Below are positions 9,647 to 18,241 of a stretch of 64,000 bases of DNA, in pieces. Each line of letters begins with the position of its first letter. Within the stretch, counting starts at the first letter, position 1. This stretch comes from Aliivibrio sp. 1S175 (GTDB taxonomy: Bacteria > Pseudomonadota > Gammaproteobacteria > Enterobacterales > Vibrionaceae): NCBI RefSeq assembly GCF_001690985.1, contig NZ_MAJS01000018.1, positions 1-64,000 of the forward strand, read 5' to 3'. The notes under the pieces are model-generated. The model was not told where the DNA came from, ran no database searches, and saw only the letters and a program-made list of their open reading frames with translations. The position numbers were made by a program, and so were the translations under genes.

Positions 9647-9671
9647 ATGCCAACCAGGATAGGGTTGGCAT
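9647..9671 (-). other. Perfect 9-bp hairpin between operon genes
   Basis: ATGCCAACC (9647-9655) pairs with GGTTGGCAT (9663-9671) across a 7-nt loop, in the only sizeable gap of the operon. There is no T-run, so it is not a standard terminator. It may be an mRNA-processing or stability element that sets a different expression level for the CARF-like gene. Confidence 0.6.
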
Positions 9672-9694
9672 AATATCTATTCACTAACCAATAA

Positions 9695-10618
9695 TTAAAC
9701 AACAACAATGGATAATTTAATCACTTTATCCGTTTTTGTGTTGATATAACCGTAAAATAAGACATTTTGAATACTTCCACTCATATTTTCACTGCTGTTA
9801 TGTTTAATATGAGATTGAGTGTCAAATTTGTCACCTACTTCAACTTGTTGAAGCTCAAACATTGGGTAAGCCAGTTTATAACGTTGGAAAAGAAGCTCAA
9901 ATAATCGGATAATACGCTCTTGGTCTGGATTAGTACCATTAACCACTTCGCTTTTAACATAATCCCATAAATTTGAAATATTCTTATCTTGAATACCACA
10001 GGCAATTAGCCCTTTTATACTGGTATCTTTAAATATCCCTTCTGTTGATAATTTTGTTTGAGATGAAAGACCGTCATACAGCTCTTTAATTCGTAGATCA
10101 TCTTCAAAAGCATCTCGGTAAAAACCAATTTTTCTCTCTTGCTCTTCATGATCTTGTTTAAGTGAATCAAATTCACTCTTTAGATTTTGATGCTGATGAC
10201 TAATGTCTGATAAATATTGTTTATTTTGATTCAAATCTGCATTTACAGATGATAGGTCAGTCTCTAACTCTATTTTATGTCTATTTAATTCTGAGATTGA
10301 TTGAGTGCTTTCATTTAACGCTTCCTCTTTCAAACCTAATAAGGATTTAAGCTTTTCAATAATTGCTTTCATTTCTTCATTCTCATCAGACAATGTATTT
10401 ATCTTAGTTTCTAAGTGTTCTTTCTCATCTTGTAATTTCTCGATTAGCTCAAGATCACTCTTAACTAACCCTTCAAGGGTTGGTGTTTGAATTTCTGTTG
10501 ATGCTGCATTATCAGATTCAGCCATGATTTGACGGATGGTTTCACGAACATCGACATCATCTAACAGCGTCAATAACGCCTGTTTTACATCTAGATTATT
10601 AAGTGATGCGTCATTCAT
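9695..10618 (-). CDS. GrpE-like coiled-coil protein
   Basis: 307 aa. Residues about 45-165 are a long heptad-rich coiled coil (LIEKLQDEKEHLETKINTL and following). The last about 50 residues read VEVGDKFDTQSHIKH, then GSIQNVLFYGYIN, then VIKLSIVVV. This is the pattern of the GrpE beta head (GDxFDPxxHEA, GxVxxVxxxGY, VLRxAxVxV). GrpE is the nucleotide exchange factor of Hsp70, and this operon encodes two Hsp70-like ATPases, so I infer a dedicated exchange factor or co-chaperone. It is longer than GrpE (about 200 aa) because of the coiled coil. The start overlaps the upstream stop (TAATG). The similarity is by eye and needs structural confirmation. Confidence 0.65.
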   Translation of the reverse strand: MNDASLNNLDVKQALLTLLDDVDVRETIRQIMAESDNAASTEIQTPTLEGLVKSDLELIEKLQDEKEHLETKINTLSDENEEMKAIIEKLKSLLGLKEEALNESTQSISELNRHKIELETDLSSVNADLNQNKQYLSDISHQHQNLKSEFDSLKQDHEEQERKIGFYRDAFEDDLRIKELYDGLSSQTKLSTEGIFKDTSIKGLIACGIQDKNISNLWDYVKSEVVNGTNPDQERIIRLFELLFQRYKLAYPMFELQQVEVGDKFDTQSHIKHNSSENMSGSIQNVLFYGYINTKTDKVIKLSIVVV

Positions 10619-11103
10619 TACTGAGCCCCTCGCTTAAATTCTCTCGTCGCCTTACGATAGTAACTCTGTAAGCTACCACTGTTCATTGTTTCCAGTGCTA
10701 TCGTTTCTTTTTGAACCGAATCTTGCTTCTGGTTATTCGCATCTTTTACCTGATTACTAGCCTTCAATGTTGCTTTTAATTCACCAAAAATTTCAGGGTA
10801 TAACAATACTTGAGCATTACTTAACTCTGAAGTATCAATAATCCCTTTCAAATCACTTAGGCTATTTTCAAACGTATCAGAAATAACAATGTCAGGATCA
10901 ACCATGAATGACTCATCATCTGAAATCATCAGCAAAGCTAGAGTATCACTCTCAGAATGTTCAATTTTTTCTTTAAATCGTTGCCAATACAAATCCACCG
11001 CTATCCACTCCTCCCCAAAGAAGCGAATAACATCGAGATCACCATTAATAATTCGGCTTGTCATTACCTTATTATTTCGTACTTGAATAAAAAAATCGGT
11101 CAT
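10618..11103 (-). CDS. Uncharacterised 161-aa operon protein
   Basis: 161 aa, acidic in the middle (ESDTLALLMISDDESFMVDPD), with a basic C-terminal tail (SYYRKATREFKRGAQ). There is no signal peptide, membrane segment, zinc motif or J-domain HPD triad. The N-terminal part (FFIQVRNNKVMTSRIINGDL) looks beta-stranded. The start ATG directly follows the TAA of the preceding gene, and its stop overlaps the GrpE-like start by one base, so it is tightly coupled to both. Position suggests an adaptor between the ATPases and the GrpE-like protein, but nothing in the sequence names a function. Confidence 0.7.
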   Translation of the reverse strand: MTDFFIQVRNNKVMTSRIINGDLDVIRFFGEEWIAVDLYWQRFKEKIEHSESDTLALLMISDDESFMVDPDIVISDTFENSLSDLKGIIDTSELSNAQVLLYPEIFGELKATLKASNQVKDANNQKQDSVQKETIALETMNSGSLQSYYRKATREFKRGAQ

Positions 11104-11754
11104 TTATTTACTTAACCCCATCACTTTTTGCTCGATTTGCTCAAGCGATAATTCAGGCTCTAATTTTTGATAAGCCTCTACCAATGCGGTGCTATGCTTA
11201 TTGTTTTCATCAAGAGTTAACTCCTCATTAAGATACAAATCATAGTCATCAAGATTCAGTTCTTTCTCTTTATATATTTTGATTGTTTCTATAATTTCAT
11301 TCGCTTCAAGCTCTTGAGAAGCAACCGTTGCCATGAATTCGGGCGTTACTGTGGCATTTAATTTCTCATTGATGCCTTTTAGGGTAATAGATGCCCCGAT
11401 TGAAGAACGAGCCAATAACTCTTTTTCATCTAAATTTGCAAACTTCTCTTTATCAAACGGTACATTATTTTTTAAATAATCAATGTAATCATTAATAGAT
11501 TCAAAATTTTCAGGCTTTTTATCACTTAATAACGCGCGCTCACCCAGCTCTTCCATTGTATCTTCTGGTTTAATAATACCTAAAGAAATCCCAACAGCTT
11601 TAATCGCATCAGCGACCTTGGCTGCGAACTCTACACCTAAATTAGCAATACTGGTTGCAACATTTGCAATACCACGACCAATGCTTGATACCGCACTATT
11701 GATTACGCTACACGCACCACTCACAAAACTGCAAAAACTACTGAAAAATCCCAT
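11104..11754 (-). CDS. Hydrophobic-N-terminus protein, paralogue A
   Basis: 216 aa. Residues 1-60 are rich in Ala, Gly, Ser and Val (SFVSGACSVINSAVSSIGRG, then IANVATSIANLGVEFAAKV), resembling a membrane-associating or amphipathic segment. The C-terminal about 140 residues are alpha-helical and shared with the 212-aa protein at 14775-15413: DKKPENFESINDYIDYL here, DKKPEDFDKINDYINYL there, and LTLDENNKHSTALVEAY versus LTLDESKKHSNILVDAY. Ribosome-binding site AAGGAG lies upstream of ATG 11754. The pair flanks the HerA-like gene. A membrane-active effector or membrane adaptor is possible; no known family is recognised. Confidence 0.75.
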   Translation of the reverse strand: MGFFSSFCSFVSGACSVINSAVSSIGRGIANVATSIANLGVEFAAKVADAIKAVGISLGIIKPEDTMEELGERALLSDKKPENFESINDYIDYLKNNVPFDKEKFANLDEKELLARSSIGASITLKGINEKLNATVTPEFMATVASQELEANEIIETIKIYKEKELNLDDYDLYLNEELTLDENNKHSTALVEAYQKLEPELSLEQIEQKVMGLSK

Positions 11755-11767
11755 AACGACTCCTTAA

Positions 11768-14700
11768 TTAAAATTTAATTTTTTTATTTGCAATAAACGC
11801 ATCTTTTTGTTCCAGAGTAAATACGACTTCATCGTTTTCAGAAGCGTTAAAAAGAAACATAGCTAAATGCTCACTTCTTGTTTTAAATTGTTTTTTATTT
11901 TCTTTACTCTCTCCAAGCGGTTTATAGCAAGTAGTCAGAATATATTTATATATAAATTCAAGCCCAAAATCTTGAAGGTGGTTACGCAATACACTATTTG
12001 ATTTTCTATTCTTGACCGTATTAGTCCACATCAATGTCAGATTACCTTGCAGAATATTCTCAACTACTTCTAGCGTTGGTTTATTTTCTAGCAACTCTAG
12101 CCCCTGAATTAAGCCCGATTTATAATTGTCTGCATAATATTGCAATGCTGTTTTCCTAATTTCAGCAGGTTCAACATCTGATTCTTCTGTCGTGCTAACA
12201 AACTCTTTGATTTGTACTTGCAGCGGTTTAGTCATGCCTGAACTGGATAAAATTACGCGTCCCGGCTCAAGGTTTGACAAGAACTCTTTTTGCTCATCCG
12301 ATAAGGCCATTGTATTACCCACCGCTTCTTTATCATCTTGTGCAAATAACTTATGGATAATCTTAGTATTGGTATTTTTTAATACTTCAGGCGTCAATTT
12401 ATTTGGGATTTGATCAACAATGATCAATGACTCCCCATATTTACGCACTTCCGCCAGCATATCAGAGAACGTTTCAACCCCTCTCTTCTTATTCGAACTG
12501 TCTCCCGCTTCGTATTTCGACAGCAAACGGTGCGCTTCTTCGATTAACGTAATGTGTCTAAATTTTTCACCACGTTTTCTATATTCTTCATGATTCGATC
12601 GTACCGCTTCATTTAAATTAGCCAATACAAAACCCATAATAAGCGATTTCTCGCTTGGGTTACGGATCTCTTCGAGTTCTAAAATAACGTTACGCTGCGC
12701 TAATTCTTTAAAGTTAATAGAGCGTGGTGTATTTAGCATTTGCCCTTTTGATCCAATCAACAGCCCTTGTAAACGCGCTTTTATTGAACCGATGTAATCT
12801 TGTTTTAACCTGTCATCGAATCCTTGTTCTTTAACAACCTCTTCCGTCATTGCGATCAAATCCGCCAATGTAGGAAAAGCATAGACTCCCGGAGCAAATG
12901 GGTCTTCATATTGACTATTTTTTGAATTAGCTATATTCCAACCTTTTACCTCATAACAACGATAAATCGCCGCTTCAATTAACTGTGGGATCGCCGCTTC
13001 CATATCAAAGGCCGATTCAATGCTCGCCTTAATCATATCCACTCTTGACGTGATATTTTCATGTGGAAAGAATTCAAACGGATTTAACCTAAATGGGGCA
13101 ACATTATCATTCCCCAACGTAAAAATAAGGATATCTTTATGTTTTTTCGTTAATACTCGATATTCTGTTTTCGCAGGCTCAATCACTAAAAAAGGCATTT
13201 GAGCCGAGTTTAAAATACGATGACAGGTGGTTGTTTTACCGCTGCCCGTTACGCCTGCAATAAAGGTATGCTTATCAAGATCACGCTTATCAATGCTGAC
13301 TTCCGTTTTTTGATTCAAGCCACTTTTAATCAAATTACCTAAAAATAGTTTGTTATCATCCGTCACTTTTTTAGTGATGTTCAAACCAAATTCTACTTCT
13401 TCTTTTAAGGTAAGGCCGACTACCTCTTTTTGTGGTAAACCCGCCACTACACTTAGTTCATTCGTAGATAACCAATTACACGAATACTTATTAAACGGAT
13501 TTTTCGACATCAAAAGATTAAACTGATGTGCATTTTTATCTTGGCTTTCAGTCCCTTTTAATGTGGGAAATTGAAAGTTTTTCAGCGTTGTTATTTCATG
13601 GCTCGCCGTGACCTTTTTAAGTGTCAACGGTGATTTGTTCGCCTCTTCACCTGAAAAGATAGATCGCGCCGTATTGCCTAGTTTTAACACACTGGCTTCT
13701 GAATGCGATAACAGATAAATATTAGACAGATATAGCCCTTTATTTTTACCTATTTGGATACGTTTAAGCAACACATCATCAATATAACTCACCCACTCTT
13801 GTACCGCTTTATCAGAAAACTCACGAGACTCACTTGATGATGAACCAGTTTGTTTCGAAGTATTGGTACCAATATTTTTAGCGATAGAGGTCGACTCTGA
13901 CGTACCTTTGGTTTGTGATTCATTACCACTTCTATGTTTGTTATGATCCGTGACGGATGCATTCTTTGACGTCCCACTGCTGCTTGAATTACTTGCTCCT
14001 GAACTCGTACTTTCTGTTGTACCATCCGTTATATTTACCGACTTACCCGTATTAGTACTAATACTTGTACCATCATTCTCTCCAGTCGTTTTTGTTGTAC
14101 TCGACCCTTCACTCGTTCCCTTAGTGTCCGCACTATTCTCACCACTTTGAATGCTTTTTTTAGACAATGGCAACAGCTTGTCATAAATTTCATACAGCTG
14201 GCCTTCTATCTTATTCACATCAGATAAAGAGAGAGGATCAGCCAGCACTGCAAGGCAGAATTGATCGCCACTCATAATATCAACTAAGCGATCGACCCCT
14301 TGGAACTGTTCATTATCTTCAAGAACACTAGGGACCCCTTCAAGTTTAGATACTTTAGAAAAACACGCGACATCATCCTTAACTTGTTGTCGCTCTGCTT
14401 TGGTTAGCTTCTCAACAACACTGCCTCTAAAGTTACCTTCTAGAGAGGGCTTTAAGATGCTCTCTCCAATATCATCGACATCCAGTGATAACGTCCCTTT
14501 ATAACGCTTGTCTTTTGCAATCCCAAATAAAAACTTAACGCTTTCACCATCACCAATTAATAGATACAGAAATAGGATACCGTCAATGTGCAGCGAGTTT
14601 AATACGTTTTCAAACGCTTCTTTTCTTGGTAACTCTTCATCAAAAGTCACTTCTTTAATGTGATAAAGCGAAAATTCATGTTCAGCAAGCAAAAACGGTT

Positions 14701-14773
14701 TTTCTATCTCAGGTGTCGAAATAGACAACGCATTATCATTGCATTTTAATAATTCAATTAATGATTTTGACAT
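11768..14773 (-). CDS. HerA/FtsK-type ATPase with Ser/Thr/Gly-rich linker
   Basis: 1001 aa. An N-terminal domain (about 1-200) of unknown fold is followed by a striking low-complexity linker (about 205-315) of Ser, Thr, Gly and Asn. The rest is a HerA/VirB4-class P-loop ATPase. Walker A is AGVTGSGKTTTCHRIL (about residue 505) and Walker B is HITLIEEAHRLLSKYE (about residue 743), followed by SLIIVDQIPNKL and NTNTKIIHKLFAQDDK, typical of HerA DNA translocases. Such hexameric motors pump DNA or occasionally protein. The start lies one base after the stop of the 212-aa gene. HerA motors are common in defence systems with a nuclease partner, but no nuclease is evident here. The ATPase call is firm; the substrate is not. 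Confidence 0.88.
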   Translation of the reverse strand: MSKSLIELLKCNDNALSISTPEIEKPFLLAEHEFSLYHIKEVTFDEELPRKEAFENVLNSLHIDGILFLYLLIGDGESVKFLFGIAKDKRYKGTLSLDVDDIGESILKPSLEGNFRGSVVEKLTKAERQQVKDDVACFSKVSKLEGVPSVLEDNEQFQGVDRLVDIMSGDQFCLAVLADPLSLSDVNKIEGQLYEIYDKLLPLSKKSIQSGENSADTKGTSEGSSTTKTTGENDGTSISTNTGKSVNITDGTTESTSSGASNSSSSGTSKNASVTDHNKHRSGNESQTKGTSESTSIAKNIGTNTSKQTGSSSSESREFSDKAVQEWVSYIDDVLLKRIQIGKNKGLYLSNIYLLSHSEASVLKLGNTARSIFSGEEANKSPLTLKKVTASHEITTLKNFQFPTLKGTESQDKNAHQFNLLMSKNPFNKYSCNWLSTNELSVVAGLPQKEVVGLTLKEEVEFGLNITKKVTDDNKLFLGNLIKSGLNQKTEVSIDKRDLDKHTFIAGVTGSGKTTTCHRILNSAQMPFLVIEPAKTEYRVLTKKHKDILIFTLGNDNVAPFRLNPFEFFPHENITSRVDMIKASIESAFDMEAAIPQLIEAAIYRCYEVKGWNIANSKNSQYEDPFAPGVYAFPTLADLIAMTEEVVKEQGFDDRLKQDYIGSIKARLQGLLIGSKGQMLNTPRSINFKELAQRNVILELEEIRNPSEKSLIMGFVLANLNEAVRSNHEEYRKRGEKFRHITLIEEAHRLLSKYEAGDSSNKKRGVETFSDMLAEVRKYGESLIIVDQIPNKLTPEVLKNTNTKIIHKLFAQDDKEAVGNTMALSDEQKEFLSNLEPGRVILSSSGMTKPLQVQIKEFVSTTEESDVEPAEIRKTALQYYADNYKSGLIQGLELLENKPTLEVVENILQGNLTLMWTNTVKNRKSNSVLRNHLQDFGLEFIYKYILTTCYKPLGESKENKKQFKTRSEHLAMFLFNASENDEVVFTLEQKDAFIANKKIKF

Positions 14774-14774
14774 C

Positions 14775-15413
14775 TTAAAAGTCCTTCATAACCGCTTGTT
14801 CGATTTCTTGTGATGTCATCGATGGGTAAGCGTTATGATAAGCATCAACTAAAATATTGCTGTGCTTTTTTGATTCATCTAAAGTCAAATCACCATCAAT
14901 ATATGCTTCTACATCATCAGGAGTTAATCCACTTTTAGCGTAAGATTTAATGATTTCTAGTATCACTTTTGACTCAAGCCCTAGCTCGCTAACTTTACTT
15001 AAAAACGGTAAAGATATGTCTGTGTTTAATTCACTGCCTAACGCTTTTAACGCAATAGAAGTACCGATAGCTTGACGAACGGTTTTATCTATTGGATCTT
15101 GGCTTAACGTTGCTTCATCAACCTCGACCTCATTACGCAAGTAATTGATATAATCATTTATTTTATCGAAATCTTCTGGCTTTTTATCTGCGGCCATTGC
15201 TTTGGCACCTAACTCTTCCACTTTATCATTTGGTTTTAATACATTGGCAGCAAGACTTACGGCTTCAACTAATTGAATCATTTTAGGTAGATTTTCACCT
15301 AATGTTTTAATCACAATAGGTGCATATTTAGTGATCATTGGTCCAACCGTTGTTGCTACCTTAGTAATAGCGGCAATAATCGATGGAAGTAATGTTGGTG
15401 GGATAATTAACAT
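14775..15413 (-). CDS. Hydrophobic-N-terminus protein, paralogue B
   Basis: 212 aa. The first 60 residues are hydrophobic and Ala/Ile/Val-rich (LLPSIIAAITKVATTVGPMI, then VEAVSLAANVL), suggesting membrane association. The remaining helical part is clearly homologous to the 216-aa protein on the other side of the HerA-like gene (shared IGxSIxLK, LTLDExxKHS and EIEQxVM patterns). The N-terminal segments of the two differ much more than the C-terminal parts. The ribosome-binding site is AGGAC before ATG 15413. It may form a hetero-oligomer with its paralogue, with the HerA-like motor between them in the operon. Function unknown. Confidence 0.75.
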   Translation of the reverse strand: MLIIPPTLLPSIIAAITKVATTVGPMITKYAPIVIKTLGENLPKMIQLVEAVSLAANVLKPNDKVEELGAKAMAADKKPEDFDKINDYINYLRNEVEVDEATLSQDPIDKTVRQAIGTSIALKALGSELNTDISLPFLSKVSELGLESKVILEIIKSYAKSGLTPDDVEAYIDGDLTLDESKKHSNILVDAYHNAYPSMTSQEIEQAVMKDF

Positions 15414-15430
15414 AATTTGTCCTTAAATAA

Positions 15431-18226
15431 TTAAAGTTCTAAGCTTTGGATACGGTTTAAATAAACGTTATTTTCAATGTCATTTTCATTCGCAATAACG
15501 TATTCAATTGCCGTTGGCGAAACGATACGGATATAAACCAAAGCGTCGTCATCGGTCATATCTAATTTAATCGTCTTCTTTTTAATGCTGCTGTCTGAGA
15601 TAACCACATTACCTGTGCTCGATGTTGGTTGTTCGGTATAAAACAACTCAAATTTCTGATAGCCAGCATCAATAAACTCTACCCATTGGTTAAAGCCCAT
15701 TTCACGGTCTATTACGGGTTTAAATTTTCCTTTACGGTTTTCACCCAAATAAAATTTAAAACGAATGTCATCATCAGCAAGGTTACGATCGATAACCATA
15801 ATATTGCCGCCTTCACGTGACTCAATAAGCCCAAAAGCAACGCCTGTTTTACCCGTCGGTTTCTCTACGTCATTTTTATCTGCCCCTAATGGCGCAAATA
15901 ATTCAAAGTGGCTTTGACCTGTTTGATTTCCAATACCTTCATCTTGCAAAGCAATATGCTTTTCAAACAAGGCGTTTACAAAACTGGATTGGCTTGAGTT
16001 ACCTGCCAAGAAAATCTTCACCGAATCAATATCACCTAGGGATTCTTGACTATTACTGAACGCTAAGCGCAATGCATTAAAGAAGTTCTCCACTCCTCGC
16101 TCAATTCGGTCAGACAGTAACTGCTTTAATTCTTCTTCATCAATATCAAGCGCGAAACCCGAATGCTGAACACCGTGAATATCGGTTAGTGTGATGCTCA
16201 ACTCACCTGACGCATCGATGGTAAAGTCTTCGTGCTCTTCCCAGAATGGACGCAAAGCAATACACAGCTTTTTGGTGTTGTTCCGAGCTTCTTGAGAATG
16301 GCTTAATAGTTGCTCACTCCCTGCAAACGCGTCTTTCTCTGGGTGTTTTTCAAACTGAATGCCTTGTTTAAGTAATTTGCTTTTGTTTTTTTTAAACACT
16401 TCAAAAGCCAATAACTCTAATAAATTTTCACCACCAAGGAATTGATCACCACCGGCACCAAAGTGTTCAATCACATAATCAAAACGGCGCTCTTTTCCAC
16501 TTTTGGCTTCTCTAAAAATACCAAAATCAAAATCGGTTGTACCACCACCAAAATCAAATACGCTATAGAAAATACGATCATCACCTTCTGGGGCAAAATC
16601 ATGCGATTTAAACGCAGTCAATGCATAAGCTGCGGGTTCACTTGCTCCTTTTGTCACCGTCAACTGTTCAATGGCTTGTGTGCCTAGCTCGGCAGGCAGT
16701 GATTTTTTTAAGCCCTTTTCAAAGCTAGCAATGATCTTGTCTCGAATTGGCATTTCATAAGTCACAGGGAACGACAATATGTATTCCATAAAAATGCCAT
16801 TATTTAGGTTATTAATGTACAAGCCTAAATAATACGCATAGATTTCAATTGGGTTGAAATCGTCATCCGTTAGTTCAAGAAATGGCGGCAGGTCAATAAT
16901 TTTGCCTTTTTGTCCCACAATTTTAAGCTTTCTGTTTTTGTCGCCAGCCCACTGTTTTATCTCATCTAAGAAGGTATTAAATTGGCTTGATTCGGTCCCC
17001 TCCATTGAATTTTTTGCGGTATGTGAAATGGTCAGATCTTGCCAACGCGTATACGGCTTATTGGCTTTAGCATCATAAGCGGTAATAAAGGCTTCTAGAT
17101 CTTTAAACTCCATAATTGTTGGATTTTCATAATGATACGCTTGTATATCGGTACTTAAATCACCCGTACCTACGCGCATTGGGTGAATATTCACGTTATC
17201 TTTTTGGTACACCACTACTGTACTTTTTGTACCAAAATCAATACCAACCACACCGTCATTAATGCTTGATTTTGGATCACGAGCCACCATAGGAATGGGT
17301 AAGCTAATTGTTTGCTCGTTTGTTCCTTCTAGCTCATCGGTCCACAAAGACCAATGGCCTAACCCTGTGTCTTCTACGATTTTTGAATGGTATGGTGCCA
17401 TGTCGGCACGAATGCTGTCTTCAAGTAATAAGCTGTTGGTTATTTTTTGAATCACGATCTGATTTAAAATATCAGTGTGATTTTCTAGCCCATGAATAGC
17501 CTCTTTATTTTTGTAATTTAAGGCGACAATCAGAGCTTTATATAACGCATTATTTTTTAGTTTTGTTGAAGTAAAACCGCTAAAAATCGCATTAATAAAT
17601 ATGCCTTTATTGCCTAACGTTGAAAACTCTGCTTGAGGTAAATACGGGATACAATAACCATAATCTTTATTCTTAAGATAGCCTGCATCACAATCAAAAC
17701 CTTGGGTATAATTATCAATCTTATATAAATGATAAGCGCTAAAATTAATCCTTCCAGTAGAGCTAATAGAAAATGGAGTGTTCGATAAATTCGTTAATTT
17801 TTTTAATGCATCAAGACTAGGTACATCCCATTCATTAAACTCATCACTTAAACTGTCATTAATTATTTCTAGTAGGTCATCATAAGACTCACCAGAACAA
17901 AACGATTCACCTTGATTAAATGATTTAATGGTTTCTTCTGACAACATCCAAAAACCTTTGGCTTGCTTATCAAAATAAATCTCGCCATCAAAACTGACCC
18001 AACGCTCTGCATTAAACTCACTTTCCACTTCAGAAAAACACATATTCAATGCATTCATTAGTGGCGTCTGGTTACTTAATGTCGTTGCGCCATTAGCAAA
18101 GGCTACAATCTCTTTTTGAATAGTGTCTTCTAAATTTTCCACCATTTTTTCAAATGATACATCAACACCCAACTGTTGCGCCGCTTTATTAGATAGTTTC
18201 CATTCTGTTATTCTTTTCGTATTCAT
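15431..18226 (-). CDS. Hsp70/actin-fold ATPase, copy A
   Basis: 931 aa. The first about 320 residues are an unrecognised domain. The ATPase core starts with phosphate-1 motif VGIDFGTKSTVVVYQ (about residue 325) and has phosphate-2 motif VFDFGGGTTDFDFGIF and adenosine motif IFLAGNSSQSSFVNAL, all hallmarks of Hsp70/DnaK. The C-terminal part, about 130 residues, is beta-rich and is not a DnaK substrate lid. It is therefore an Hsp70-like ATPase used in a special system rather than DnaK. It is nearly identical in the core to the neighbour at 18242-20995 but diverged in the N-terminal third. Ribosome-binding site AGGAA sits six bases before the ATG. Partner of the GrpE-like protein is inferred. Confidence 0.85.
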   Translation of the reverse strand: MNTKRITEWKLSNKAAQQLGVDVSFEKMVENLEDTIQKEIVAFANGATTLSNQTPLMNALNMCFSEVESEFNAERWVSFDGEIYFDKQAKGFWMLSEETIKSFNQGESFCSGESYDDLLEIINDSLSDEFNEWDVPSLDALKKLTNLSNTPFSISSTGRINFSAYHLYKIDNYTQGFDCDAGYLKNKDYGYCIPYLPQAEFSTLGNKGIFINAIFSGFTSTKLKNNALYKALIVALNYKNKEAIHGLENHTDILNQIVIQKITNSLLLEDSIRADMAPYHSKIVEDTGLGHWSLWTDELEGTNEQTISLPIPMVARDPKSSINDGVVGIDFGTKSTVVVYQKDNVNIHPMRVGTGDLSTDIQAYHYENPTIMEFKDLEAFITAYDAKANKPYTRWQDLTISHTAKNSMEGTESSQFNTFLDEIKQWAGDKNRKLKIVGQKGKIIDLPPFLELTDDDFNPIEIYAYYLGLYINNLNNGIFMEYILSFPVTYEMPIRDKIIASFEKGLKKSLPAELGTQAIEQLTVTKGASEPAAYALTAFKSHDFAPEGDDRIFYSVFDFGGGTTDFDFGIFREAKSGKERRFDYVIEHFGAGGDQFLGGENLLELLAFEVFKKNKSKLLKQGIQFEKHPEKDAFAGSEQLLSHSQEARNNTKKLCIALRPFWEEHEDFTIDASGELSITLTDIHGVQHSGFALDIDEEELKQLLSDRIERGVENFFNALRLAFSNSQESLGDIDSVKIFLAGNSSQSSFVNALFEKHIALQDEGIGNQTGQSHFELFAPLGADKNDVEKPTGKTGVAFGLIESREGGNIMVIDRNLADDDIRFKFYLGENRKGKFKPVIDREMGFNQWVEFIDAGYQKFELFYTEQPTSSTGNVVISDSSIKKKTIKLDMTDDDALVYIRIVSPTAIEYVIANENDIENNVYLNRIQSLEL

Positions 18227-18241
18227 TTTTATTCCTAATTC

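Noticed and set aside
13789..14150. Short frames on both strands over the HerA linker
   Set aside because: They are by-products of the repetitive Ser/Thr codons of the linker.
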